This document shows positions 17,416-25,280 of a stretch of 64,000 nt of DNA, in pieces (within the stretch, counting starts at the first letter, position 1; each line of letters begins with the position of its first letter). Both the position numbers and the translations under genes were made by a program. Under the pieces are notes generated by a model. It did not search any database. It saw only the letters and a list, made by a program, of their open reading frames with translations, and was not told the origin of the DNA. Origin of the DNA: Planctomycetota bacterium (GTDB taxonomy: Bacteria; Planctomycetota; UBA8742; UBA2392). The DNA is taken from contig JACKIE010000004.1 in NCBI GenBank assembly GCA_020638635.1, positions 62,001-126,000 of the forward strand, read 5' to 3'.

Positions 17416-19161
17416 ATGGGTCAGAAGCTGATAGTACCAATCGCTGCCGTGGTGCTGGCGCTTGGCGGCGGCGTCGCCATCTGGTTCCTGATGCAGGGCG
17501 ACGCGCCGCACCCCGCGCCGCCCGCCGCGAATGACACCCCGGCCGCCAACGCGCCGGAGGTCGGCCCCCTGCAGCTCAACCCCGCCGACTTCGACCCCGC
17601 GCGCCTCGAGCCCGACCCCGTGATTAGCGAGCGCCCACCCCAACCCTACACCGCCCCGGACAACGCGCTGCGCATCGTGATCTCCGGCCGCGTGGCCGAC
17701 GAAAGCGGCGCGGGCATCACCGACGTTCGCGTTACCTTCACCGGCGACCAGCGCCTGCGCGAGCTGCGCGGCGCAGGCTTCACCGACGCGGCCGGCAACT
17801 ACCGGCTGCTGGCCTGGTCAAGCAAGCCGGCCGCCGCCGGCGAACGCAAAGGGCGCGTTTCGGCCGAGGCGCCCGACGGCGCCATCGCCGTGGGCGAAGT
17901 GGTCTCGATCCCCGACGCCGACTCAGCCGAGATGCCCGAGCTGGTGATCGCGCGCGGCGCCGCCATCGAGGGCCAGGTGCTGTCCGACGACGGTACGCCG
18001 GTGGCAGGCGCGAAGGTAACCGCGCGCTCGGCGGGGCCGGTACAGGTGGTCAACCTGCGCGGCCGCGGCCCGGAAATCGCGCGGCGCCAGCTGGTGCGCA
18101 CGGTGTTCGCCGATCACACGGGGCGCTATCGCTTCGCGCAATTGCCGGCGGCGACCTATTCGGTGCAGGCCGAGGGCGCCTACTTCGGCGCGAACCGCGA
18201 GACCAACCCGGTGGATGTTTCGCGCAGCGACTACGGCTGGCTTGAGCTGAAACTCAAGAACGAAAACTACGTGCGCGGCGTGCTGCAGGACCAGGCCGGC
18301 ACGCCAATCCCCGGCGCGGTGGTGCAGTTGATCCGCAAAGCCGGCGCGGCGGGCGGACAGCCCGCCGACACCAGCGCGAAGCTGACACCGATGGACTCGG
18401 CCGACCTCAGGCGCAACAACCCGAGGCGTTTCGACGACGTGCAACCGCTGAACCCGATCAACAACACGCGGGTGGTGACGGACAGCGCCGGGCGCTTCGG
18501 CTTCTCGAAGCTGGCCGACGCGGAGTACACCATCGCGGCCAAGCTGGGCGACGCCGAGGCCAGGCACGAGGGCGCGCGCATCAACCAGCCCGACTACCTG
18601 CTGCAGATCGAGGTCAGCACCTCGCTTTCCGGCGTGGTGACCGACGCCGAAACCGGCCGGCCCATCGAGGGCTTCGACGTGCGGGTGATGCGCATGGATT
18701 CCGCGCCGCAGGCCACACCCTTCGACCGCGTGGCCGATGACGGGCTGTTCGAGCACCACCCGGGCGGCGTCTACCTGCTGGCCAACCCGCCACTGGAGGG
18801 CGCCGTGGTGCGCATCTGCGCGCCGGGCTACGCGCCGGTTTTCCTCGGCGCCGGGGAGCTGCGCCCGGGCGACCAGCGCCGTAACCTCGACGCCGCGCTG
18901 CAGCCCCTGTGCGAGCTGACCTTCGAGCTGGTGCACGAAGGCCGCAAGCTCGATCTGGAGCCCGTGGCCTTGCTGTTCCAGGAGCGCCTGGCCTTCGAAA
19001 CCTCCAGCGACGAGCTGGCGCGCGTGCGCATCCCACGCGTGTCGCCCGCCGCATACAAGGTGAAGGTGACGCTGGCCGACGGCACGCAACTCGAGGGCAG
19101 CCTTACGGTGCCGGCCCGGCGCGAGGCGGCGCTTACGCTCACGTTGGCGTCGGCCGGCTGA
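17416..19161 (+). CDS. Membrane-anchored protein with carboxypeptidase-regulatory-like repeats
   Basis: 581 residues from the ATG at 17416, preferred over the ATG at 17404 because GGAG lies six bases upstream. Residues 6-26 are one membrane helix (IVPIAAVVLALGGGVAIWF), so the bulk is extracytoplasmic. After an Ala/Pro spacer come four or more beta-sandwich units of the CarboxypepD_reg type: ISGRVADESGAGITDVRV, IEGQVLSDDGTPVAGAKV, VRGVLQDQAGTPIPGAVV and LSGVVTDAETGRPIEGFD, each followed by a D-x-x-G-x-(Y/F)-x-(F/L) segment. These domains normally bind ligands or act as spacers. The stop overlaps the next ATG by one base (TGATG), so it is translated together with the pseudouridine synthase gene. 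Confidence 0.8.
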   Translation: MGQKLIVPIAAVVLALGGGVAIWFLMQGDAPHPAPPAANDTPAANAPEVGPLQLNPADFDPARLEPDPVISERPPQPYTAPDNALRIVISGRVADESGAGITDVRVTFTGDQRLRELRGAGFTDAAGNYRLLAWSSKPAAAGERKGRVSAEAPDGAIAVGEVVSIPDADSAEMPELVIARGAAIEGQVLSDDGTPVAGAKVTARSAGPVQVVNLRGRGPEIARRQLVRTVFADHTGRYRFAQLPAATYSVQAEGAYFGANRETNPVDVSRSDYGWLELKLKNENYVRGVLQDQAGTPIPGAVVQLIRKAGAAGGQPADTSAKLTPMDSADLRRNNPRRFDDVQPLNPINNTRVVTDSAGRFGFSKLADAEYTIAAKLGDAEARHEGARINQPDYLLQIEVSTSLSGVVTDAETGRPIEGFDVRVMRMDSAPQATPFDRVADDGLFEHHPGGVYLLANPPLEGAVVRICAPGYAPVFLGAGELRPGDQRRNLDAALQPLCELTFELVHEGRKLDLEPVALLFQERLAFETSSDELARVRIPRVSPAAYKVKVTLADGTQLEGSLTVPARREAALTLTLASAG

Positions 19162-20201
19162 TGGCAAACCCGCGCACCATCACAATCGGCCCCGACGAGG
19201 CCAACCAGCGGCTGGACCGTTTCCTGCGGAAGCTGCTGGAGGACGTCAGCCTGTCGGCCATCTACCGCCTGGTGCGCACCCGCCAGATCACCCTGAACCA
19301 GCGCAAGGCCAAGCCCGACACGCGCCTGAAGCAGGGTGACGTGGTGGTCTTCCACCAGGCCGCCGAGGAAAAGCACTTCAAGCCCAAGGTGCGCGAGAAG
19401 ACCGCCCGCGGGCTCTCTAACCGCCGCGACTTCAAGGTCGTGTACGAAGACATCCACCTGGTCGCCGTCAACAAGCCTGCCGGTGTGCTGGTGCACGCGG
19501 GTGACCGCGGCCTTGAGCAGGACACGCTGATCGACCAGGTTACCGCCTACCTGCTTGAACAGCCCCGCGAAGCCGGCGAAAACCTGCGCGAGTTCGTGAA
19601 GCCCTCGCCAACCTTCAGCCCCGGGCTGGTACACCGGCTTGACCGCGCGACCTCGGGCCTGGTGCTGATAGGCAAGACCCTGCCCGCGATGCAGGAACTC
19701 ACGCGCATGATCAAGAAGCGCAACGTGCGCAAGACCTACGTCGCGCTCGCGATCGGCGGCCTGCCCCAACGTGAGGGCACCATCAACGTGCCGATCGCCC
19801 GCCAGCAGGACGCCAAGGGCCGCCGCCGCAAGGTCAAGGCCGGCGAGGGCCAGCACGCGATCACCAACTACCGCGTGCTCGCCCAGCGCGGGACGTACAC
19901 ACTGGTCGAGCTGGAGCTGGTCACCGGCCGCACGCACCAGATCCGGGCGCACCTGGCCCACGTGGGCGCGCCGGTGGCGGGCGACGACGAATACGGCGAC
20001 CGCGAGCGCAACCGCCACGCAGCCGAGAAGCTGGGCCTGCGCCGCCAGTTCCTGCACGCGGCGCGCCTGGAGTTCACCCACCCGCTGGGCGGGCAGCAGC
20101 TCGACCTGGTGGCGCCCCTGTGGCCCGAGCTGCAGCAGGCCCTCGACGCCGCCGGCTTCAAGCCCGATGATCTGCCTCCATGGCTGAAGGGCAGATCATG
20201 A
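19161..20201 (+). CDS. RluA-family 23S rRNA pseudouridine synthase
   Basis: 346 residues. Residues 12-75 are an S4 RNA-binding domain (NQRLDRFLRKLLEDVSLSAI). The catalytic domain holds VNKPAGVLVHAG and the family motif HRLDRATSG with the catalytic Asp161, followed by KTYVALAIGG and the RTHQIRAHLAH block. It converts uridine to pseudouridine in rRNA, most similar in pattern to RluC/RluD. It overlaps the upstream gene by one base and the downstream lipoprotein gene by ATGA, so three genes of unrelated function share a translationally coupled operon. Which uridines are modified cannot be told from the sequence. Confidence 0.92.
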   Translation: MANPRTITIGPDEANQRLDRFLRKLLEDVSLSAIYRLVRTRQITLNQRKAKPDTRLKQGDVVVFHQAAEEKHFKPKVREKTARGLSNRRDFKVVYEDIHLVAVNKPAGVLVHAGDRGLEQDTLIDQVTAYLLEQPREAGENLREFVKPSPTFSPGLVHRLDRATSGLVLIGKTLPAMQELTRMIKKRNVRKTYVALAIGGLPQREGTINVPIARQQDAKGRRRKVKAGEGQHAITNYRVLAQRGTYTLVELELVTGRTHQIRAHLAHVGAPVAGDDEYGDRERNRHAAEKLGLRRQFLHAARLEFTHPLGGQQLDLVAPLWPELQQALDAAGFKPDDLPPWLKGRS

Positions 20202-21622
20202 TCCGCCTGCTGCTGCTAACCGCCGCGCTGCTGCTTTCGGCCTGCTCGGTCGCGGGGCCCGAAGATGTAGACATCTCCGCGCCCCACGAGTACCTGACCG
20301 AGCGCAGGCAGGCGCGGCGCGAGCCGGTGATCCTGATCCCCGGCACGCTCGGCAGCCGGCTCTACAACGCCGAGAACGGCGAGATCGCCTGGGGCAGCTT
20401 CTCGGCTACCATCTCCGAGCTGCGCGACGAGTTGGACCTGCCCATTGACCGCCCCAGCCTCGCCGAGAACACCGACGACCTGCGCGCTTACCGCGTGCTG
20501 GACCGGGCGGAAATCCTGCTGCGCGAGGGCAGCGGCGAAGTCAGCTTCTACGCCGAATTGATCGACTACCTCTCCAGTACACTGGGTTACCGTCCCGCCT
20601 ACGGCCAGCGCTTTCACCGCGGGCATGACCTGTTCGTCTTCTTCTATGACTGGCGCCGCAGCAACGTCGAGGCGGCCGTGCAGCTGCAGGAGTTCATCGC
20701 CAACATCCGACGCGACCTGCGCATGCCGGACCAGAAGTTCACCTTCCTGGCCGTCTCCAACGGCGGGCTGATCGCGCGCTACTACCTGCGCTACGGGGGG
20801 CGCGACGTGGTCAGCGGCCGCGAGCTGGACGCGCCCCTTGAGCCGAGCTGGGACGGCCTGAAAGACTGCGAGCGGTTGATCTGCCTGGGCACGCCCCACG
20901 CCGGCACCATTGACGCGCTGCACCTGATCCATGACGGCTACGCGCCCAACGTGCTGGCCCGCCGCTACCCGCCCGCCACCATCTTCAGCTTTCCTTCGGC
21001 GTTCGAGCTGCTGCCGGAGCCCGGCGAGCCGGTGTTCGTGGGCGAAGGCGGCGAGACGCTGGAGGTGGACATCTGGCAGCCGGGGACCTGGGAAAGTTAC
21101 GGCCTGTCGGTGTTCGCCGAGTCGTCACAGGACCGCCTTCGGGCGCGCATCATCCAGGATATCCAGCCCGGCGAAGACCGCGAGAAGCTGTTCGAGCAGA
21201 CCATGCAGCAGCGCCGCGCCTACCTGCGCCTGGTGCTGGCCCACGCCCGCCGCCTGCGCAAGGCCATCGAGGGGCCGACCGGCGTGCCCACCAGCGTGAT
21301 CCTCGGAGTCGGCACGCCCACACTGGCGCGCGTGGGGCTGGTCAGTGAAGACGGCGAGTACGAGTTGTTTTTCCGGCCGCGCTTTCCCACCCGCCGCTTC
21401 GACCCCATGGCCGACGCCATGTTCGCCAGCGGCGATGGCGTGGTGACCCGGCGCTCGGGCCTGGGGCTGTTTTTGCCGCAGGGGTCCAGTGAGCTGGTGA
21501 AGCGCGGGGAGGCGTTCCGCGCGTCGCTTGAATCCTGGAGCTTCACGCCCTTCACCCACCGCGCGATGTTCGAAGACGAGATGCTGCGGCTTACCCTTGC
21601 CGAGACGCTTTCGCGGCCCTAA
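20198..21622 (+). CDS. LCAT-like alpha/beta-hydrolase lipoprotein
   Basis: 474 residues from the ATG at 20198, which overlaps the previous stop (ATGA) and puts a lipobox at once (LLLSAC, Cys16). The sequence then shows the opening of the lecithin:cholesterol acyltransferase family (PVILIPGTLGSRLY), DLFVFFYDWRRSN with the oxyanion-side Asp-Trp-Arg, and the nucleophile elbow AVSNGGLIARYYL with Ser187. A later LGTPHAGT block is also typical. The catalytic Asp is probably in the GDGVV segment and the His near THRAM close to the C-terminus. Predicted periplasmic or surface lipase/acyltransferase acting on lipids; substrate unknown. Confidence 0.82.
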   Translation: MIRLLLLTAALLLSACSVAGPEDVDISAPHEYLTERRQARREPVILIPGTLGSRLYNAENGEIAWGSFSATISELRDELDLPIDRPSLAENTDDLRAYRVLDRAEILLREGSGEVSFYAELIDYLSSTLGYRPAYGQRFHRGHDLFVFFYDWRRSNVEAAVQLQEFIANIRRDLRMPDQKFTFLAVSNGGLIARYYLRYGGRDVVSGRELDAPLEPSWDGLKDCERLICLGTPHAGTIDALHLIHDGYAPNVLARRYPPATIFSFPSAFELLPEPGEPVFVGEGGETLEVDIWQPGTWESYGLSVFAESSQDRLRARIIQDIQPGEDREKLFEQTMQQRRAYLRLVLAHARRLRKAIEGPTGVPTSVILGVGTPTLARVGLVSEDGEYELFFRPRFPTRRFDPMADAMFASGDGVVTRRSGLGLFLPQGSSELVKRGEAFRASLESWSFTPFTHRAMFEDEMLRLTLAETLSRP

Positions 21623-21676
21623 CCTTGCCCCGTAAGACGCCCGGACGGCGTCTGTATTCATGTAGTGAGCAAAGCC

Positions 21677-22948
21677 ATGCCTACCACAGCCATCCTCGGC
21701 CTGCAGTGGGGCGACGAGGGCAAGGGCAAACTGGTTGACTCGATCAGCGCCAGGCAGGACTTCTGCGTGCGCTTCCAGGGTGGCGGCAACGCCGGCCACA
21801 CCGTCTACCCCGACGGCAAGAAGATCGTCCTGCACCACCTTCCCACGGGCGTCCTGCACAAGGACTGCATCAACCTGATGGCCCAGGGCATGGTGATGGA
21901 CCCCTTCAAGCTGATCGACGAAATCGCCGAGGTCGAAGGCCGCGGGCTGAAGCTTGACGAGCGCCTGTTCATCAGCGATCGCATCGCGGTGACGGTGCCG
22001 CTGCACCTGACCCTGGACATGGACCGCGAGTCGGGCAACGAAGCAAACCGCGTCGGCACCACCAAGCGCGGCATCGGCCCCACCTACGCGGACAGGTACG
22101 ACCGCATCGGCGTGCGCATGGCCGACCTGCTGGACGAGACCTCATTGCGCGAGGCGCTGCAGCGCGCCGTCAACGTGCGCGCCTGCCAGACCGACGGCCA
22201 CGCGCCCGGCGTGGACAGCATGCTCAAGCCGCTGCTGGAGGCCGGCAGGAAGCTGAAGCGCTACGTGGCCGACACCAGCCTGCTGCTGGCCGAGGCTGTC
22301 AAAGAAGACAAGCGCGTGCTGTTCGAGGGCGCCCAGGGCGCGCTGCTTGACGTGGTGCAGGGCACGTACCCCTACGTCACCAGCAGCCACACCACCGGCG
22401 CGGGCATCTCGGCCGGCGTGGGCCTGGCCCTGAAGGTGGAAGACGCCATCGGCGTTACCAAGGCCTACTGCACGCGCGTGGGCGAAGGGCCGTTCCCGAC
22501 AGAGCTGACCGACGACACCGGCCACAAGCTGCGCGAAGCGGGCGGCGAATACGGCGCGACGACCGGCCGTCCGCGGCGCTGCGGCTGGATTGACCTGTTC
22601 GCGCTGCGCTACGTGTGCCGCATCTCGGGCATCACCCGACTGGCCATCACGAAGCTGGACGTGCTGTCCGGCTTCGGCGAGTTGAAGGTCGGCGTTGGCT
22701 ACGAGGGCCACAACCAGCCCGGTTTGCCGGCGGACATCCGCGCCTTCAGTGCGCTGAAGCCGAAGTACCAGAGCCTGCCGGGCTGGAGTGAGGACATCAG
22801 CAAGGTGCGCAAGGCAGGCGACCTGCCGGCCAGCGCGCGCGCCTACCTGCGCTACCTGGAGGAATTCGTAGAGGTGCCGATCGGCATCATCAGCGTAGGA
22901 CCGGAGCGCGAAGCCAGCTTCGAGACTCAGGGGGCACCCAGGGACTGA
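21677..22948 (+). CDS. purA: Adenylosuccinate synthetase
   Basis: 423 residues from the ATG at 21677; a GTG 12 bases upstream in frame is possible. Joins IMP and aspartate with GTP to make adenylosuccinate, the first committed step to AMP. Visible motifs: GLQWGDEGKGKLVD (P-loop, with the catalytic Asp), GGGNAGHTV, GTTKRGIGPTYADR, EGAQGALLDVVQGTYPYVTS and the C-terminal ITKLDVLSGF with base contact. Length matches the family. It stands alone, with a short purine-unrelated upstream gene ending 54 bases before. Confidence 0.96.
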   Translation: MPTTAILGLQWGDEGKGKLVDSISARQDFCVRFQGGGNAGHTVYPDGKKIVLHHLPTGVLHKDCINLMAQGMVMDPFKLIDEIAEVEGRGLKLDERLFISDRIAVTVPLHLTLDMDRESGNEANRVGTTKRGIGPTYADRYDRIGVRMADLLDETSLREALQRAVNVRACQTDGHAPGVDSMLKPLLEAGRKLKRYVADTSLLLAEAVKEDKRVLFEGAQGALLDVVQGTYPYVTSSHTTGAGISAGVGLALKVEDAIGVTKAYCTRVGEGPFPTELTDDTGHKLREAGGEYGATTGRPRRCGWIDLFALRYVCRISGITRLAITKLDVLSGFGELKVGVGYEGHNQPGLPADIRAFSALKPKYQSLPGWSEDISKVRKAGDLPASARAYLRYLEEFVEVPIGIISVGPEREASFETQGAPRD

Positions 22949-22991
22949 CCCAACAGTGGCGCGGACATTCCTGTCCGCGCGTGCACCGGGA

Positions 22992-23142
22992 GGGGGACAG
23001 GCACCAAGGTGCCTGTCCCCCTTCGCTTGACAAACGCGCAGTCGGGGCGAGGGGACTGTCCCTGCAAGGGACTGTCCCCGTCTTCGACAGCAACACTCGC
23101 GCACGAAAACGGGGACAGTCCCCAACCGCGGGGACAGTCCCC
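22992..23142. repeat. Cluster of REP-like GGGGACAGTCCCC palindromes
   Basis: Five copies of a short palindromic word lie in 150 bases: a perfect 14-base stem at 22992-23021 with the variant GGACAGGCACC, two linked copies at 23051-23062 and 23067-23079, and GGGGACAGTCCCC at 23111-23123 and 23130-23142. The word CTTGACAAACGCG near 23026 recurs beside the single copy at 24073. This looks like a dispersed REP-type repeat family. No coding sequence is seen between 22949 and 23150. Confidence 0.7.
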
Positions 23143-23150
23143 TTGCCCGT

Positions 23151-24023
23151 TCAGTCATCGTCACCAGACAGCCGCTCGACTGGCGGCGCGGGCGGGATTT
23201 CCGGCGGCTCCGGCCATTCGCTTGGCGGTTCAACCATTGGCCGCGGCAGTTCGGTCTCTGTCGTAGGCCAGGCATCGATGCGGAATTCCCCCCGCTGACG
23301 CCGCATCGCATTTAGCTCGGCAATCGCGTCGAGCGCCTGGAACACTGGCCCCCACGGTGCCTGCATCTCGGAAGGCTTCCACTGCACGTAAGCGTCGTGG
23401 AACTCAAGTTCCTTCGCTGACTGGAGTGCAGTGCGGACCAGCGCATTGCGACGCTTCCGGAAAGAAACATCGTCCCAGGCCCCTGCTACCATCGCGGCCT
23501 GGGGAACCGGCAGCTTGGGCCTGCCCGTCATGCCAGCCCGGAAACCCGCTTCTTCACTGTCAACAATTTCGATTCGCAAAGAGTGATCGCGCGGCGGCCC
23601 CAGGCTCTCTTCGCGAGGCAACTCGAAGTCGCAGCGTAGGGGCGCCAGCCCCTGGCGGGGCAGCTCCAAGTCCAGTTTCACGAACTGGATCACCACAAAA
23701 CACACAACCAGGTCAAAGAGCTCGCGCGGCGCCTCGGGCGGGGCACTGAAGATAACGCGGTTCTGGCTTTGCCCCGTCGGGTCGCGGCCTGCGAATCCCG
23801 CCGCCGGGTCCACAACTTCGGCATACTCCTGGATTCTTTTCAGCAGCTCTTCGTCCGTTATCGGCCCTTCTTCATCTTTGACGAACAGGGCCCAGGCCCC
23901 ATCCTGGTAACGGGCTTCAATCTGCAGGGGCGGCGTTGGCGCGACCGCCGGAGTTGGCTCCGGCGGTCGGCCGCAACTGCCGATCAGCAGGATGGCAACC
24001 GCAAGCAGGCAGGCTGTCTTCAT
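23151..24023 (-). CDS. Lipoprotein of unknown function, ExbD-like segment
   Basis: 290 residues from the ATG at 24023, which gives a lipoprotein signal (MKTACLLAVAILLIGSC). After a Pro-rich spacer there is a compact segment (GPITDEELLKRIQEYAEVV, then NRVIFSAPPEAPRELFDLVV) that reminds of the C-terminal fold of ExbD/TolR, with the pattern of a strand followed by an amphipathic helix and a K-L-D-L-E-L-P strand. The similarity is weak and there is no ExbB/TolQ gene nearby. The C-terminal third has conserved Trp (MVAGAWDDVSF) and a Pro-rich end. No strong Shine-Dalgarno is seen. REP-like repeats stand on both sides. Base composition looks slightly lower in GC than its neighbours. Confidence 0.65.
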   Translation of the reverse strand: MKTACLLAVAILLIGSCGRPPEPTPAVAPTPPLQIEARYQDGAWALFVKDEEGPITDEELLKRIQEYAEVVDPAAGFAGRDPTGQSQNRVIFSAPPEAPRELFDLVVCFVVIQFVKLDLELPRQGLAPLRCDFELPREESLGPPRDHSLRIEIVDSEEAGFRAGMTGRPKLPVPQAAMVAGAWDDVSFRKRRNALVRTALQSAKELEFHDAYVQWKPSEMQAPWGPVFQALDAIAELNAMRRQRGEFRIDAWPTTETELPRPMVEPPSEWPEPPEIPPAPPVERLSGDDD

Positions 24024-24066
24024 TCGTTTACCAACGTTCGACCGGAAACCGGGTTCACGGGCGTAT

Positions 24067-24101
24067 GAAAACGGGGACAGTCCCCTTGCTTGACAAACGC
24101 G
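24067..24101. repeat. Single REP-like unit, right-hand copy
   Basis: GAAAACGGGGACAGTCCCC followed by TTGCTTGACAAACGCG. Both parts match the cluster at 22992-23142, so the lipoprotein gene 23151-24023 is bracketed by the same repeat family. Confidence 0.65.
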
Positions 24102-24234
24102 GGGCGGGGAATCTGGCAGGGTGCTTGCGAGTGCGCGGATTTGACGTTTTCCGGGATGTTGCGGGGGCTCAAAAACGTCTAGAATGTGTGGGCTCACAGG
24201 CTTCGCGGGGCGCGAAGCGCAACCGGGAGTAACG

Positions 24235-24462
24235 ATGGCGGCAACGATTCGCAAGCTCACGCTCAGCTTCCCCCAGAAGCTGATCCGCGAGCCGATCCTT
24301 CACAACATCAGCACCCGTTTCGGCGTGATGTTCAACATTTCGCGCGCGAATGTGACCGAGGAGCAGGGCTTCCTCGAACTCTCGCTGGAAGGCGACACCG
24401 AGGCGCTCGAGAAAGCGCTCGAGTACCTGCGCAGCCGCGGTGTAACGATCGAAGAGAGCTGA
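24235..24462 (+). CDS. NIL-domain protein
   Basis: 75 residues, the size of a lone NIL domain. The ATG at 24235 has GGGAG five bases upstream. The whole protein is the ferredoxin-like fold of the NIL family: LTLSFPQKLIREPILHNIS, then FNISRANVTEEQGFLEL and the closing helix ALEYLRSRGVTIEE. In MetN-type methionine ABC transporters this domain binds substrate and regulates transport; it also stands alone or next to ferredoxins. No transporter is adjacent, so it may be a free sensor of methionine or a related ligand. A TAGAAT hexamer at 24180 and the 8-base inverted repeat GACGTTTT/AAAACGTC (24143-24150, 24172-24179) are candidate control sites. Confidence 0.85.
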   Translation: MAATIRKLTLSFPQKLIREPILHNISTRFGVMFNISRANVTEEQGFLELSLEGDTEALEKALEYLRSRGVTIEES

Positions 24463-24517
24463 AGCCCGGCTTCCCCGCATTGACGCTTCCCTGAAGCGCC
24501 GTATCGTTTTCACCTGC

Positions 24518-24594
24518 GCGCCCGTAGCTCAGCTGGATAGAGCGACGGTTTCCGGAGCCGTAGGTCGCAGGTTCGAATCCTGCCGGGCGTACCA
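24518..24594 (+). tRNA. tRNA-Arg (anticodon CCG), CCA encoded
   Basis: A full cloverleaf can be drawn: acceptor GCGCCCG (24518-24524) with CGGGCGT (24584-24590, one G-U pair), D-stem GCTC/GAGC, anticodon stem ACGGT/GCCGT around the loop TTCCGGA, so the anticodon is CCG (24552-24554) reading CGG arginine codons, and T-stem GCAGG/CCTGC around TTCGAAT. The 3' CCA is encoded at 24592-24594. It lies 55 bases after the NIL gene. Confidence 0.95.
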
Positions 24595-24604
24595 GAACTG
24601 ATTC

Positions 24605-24785
24605 AGCGGTGGAGCGTCAAACGTACTCGCACCACCGCTTTGCTTACGGCCGCACGCATTCGTCTGAGGACGAATGCAGGCGGCCTGCGCCGCGGCCGAA
24701 ACAGTCCGCTGGACTGTTTCGGGGTTCGAATCCTGCCGGGCGTGCCATGGGAAGGGCGGTCCGCAAGACCGCCCTTCCCATGGCA
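24605..24785. other. Run of four perfect hairpins downstream of tRNA-Arg
   Basis: Four stems fill the space between the tRNA and the STAS gene: 24605-24612 with 24632-24639 (8 bp), 24656-24664 with 24669-24677 (9 bp), 24696-24707 with 24711-24722 (12 bp) and 24743-24761 with 24767-24785 (19 bp, loop of 5). All are perfect. The last one contains the ATG at 24780. There is no T-run after any of them. It may be a structured transcript attached to the tRNA, or a mobile-element scar. Confidence 0.7.
24723..24746 (+). repeat. Duplicated 3' end of tRNA-Arg (att-like)
   Basis: 24 bases that match the T-arm, acceptor and CCA end of the tRNA at 24571-24594 with one mismatch (GCGTACCA becomes GCGTGCCA), 152 bases downstream in direct orientation. 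No 5' half accompanies it, so this is not a second tRNA. Direct copies of a tRNA 3' end are the usual mark of site-specific integration, but no integrase is nearby and the enclosed segment is tiny. Confidence 0.75.
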
Positions 24786-25247
24786 GACCGAGGCGACACC
24801 CCGCCAGTCGGCTTCCGCGCCGTGGTCATCACGGCGCCCGCGCGCGTTGATAAATACTCTCTCGATGACATGCTCGAAGGCGCTGCCGACGTGATGCGCA
24901 AACTGCGAGAATTCGCCGGCCATCGCATCATCTTTGCGGGCCAGATCACCCAGGCCGACAGCTCGACCGTCGCTACCCTTCTTGACCTGTCAAGTCGCGC
25001 CCGCAAGTTCGGACACGAGTTCGTGATCGTGGACCCGCCCAAGGTGCTCGACAACTTCCTGGACATCTACCTGCCCGGCGACGACGGTTCACAGCACATC
25101 TTCTACAGCGGCAAGGATGATCCGGCAGTCTGCCCTGTGCCCTGGCTGCCCCGCTTCCGCCCGGCCGCCGAGGGCCGCGTGGACGTCTACGACGGCAGCC
25201 TGATCGCCAGCTACCGCTGGACCCAGCACGGCTTCGAGCAGACTTGA
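24780..25247 (+). CDS. STAS-domain (anti-anti-sigma-like) protein
   Basis: 155 residues from the ATG at 24780; an in-frame ATG at 24747 is an alternative and neither has a clear Shine-Dalgarno, because both lie in the arms of the 19-bp hairpin. The body is a STAS fold: RAVVITAPARVDKYSLDDML, then a strand HRIIFAGQITQADSSTVATL with the Ser-Ser at the usual phosphorylation turn, and FVIVDPPKVLDNFLDIYLPGD at the end of the domain. A 35-residue tail follows. STAS proteins are partners in sigma-factor switching or membrane signalling. No anti-sigma kinase gene lies beside it. Its partner is unknown. Confidence 0.75.
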   Translation: MADRGDTPPVGFRAVVITAPARVDKYSLDDMLEGAADVMRKLREFAGHRIIFAGQITQADSSTVATLLDLSSRARKFGHEFVIVDPPKVLDNFLDIYLPGDDGSQHIFYSGKDDPAVCPVPWLPRFRPAAEGRVDVYDGSLIASYRWTQHGFEQT

Positions 25248-25280
25248 ACCGGGGTTGCGGGCGACCTGCCCACCTGCCGT

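Noticed and set aside
22992..23142. CRISPR array
   Set aside because: The repeats are short palindromes with unequal, very short spacing; no spacers of uniform length and no cas genes.
23151..24023. Firm call of ExbD/TolR
   Set aside because: Lipoprotein signal instead of the usual single membrane helix, missing the Asp in the membrane, no ExbB partner.
24723..24746. Second tRNA gene
   Set aside because: Only the 3' third is present, no D- or anticodon arm can be drawn.
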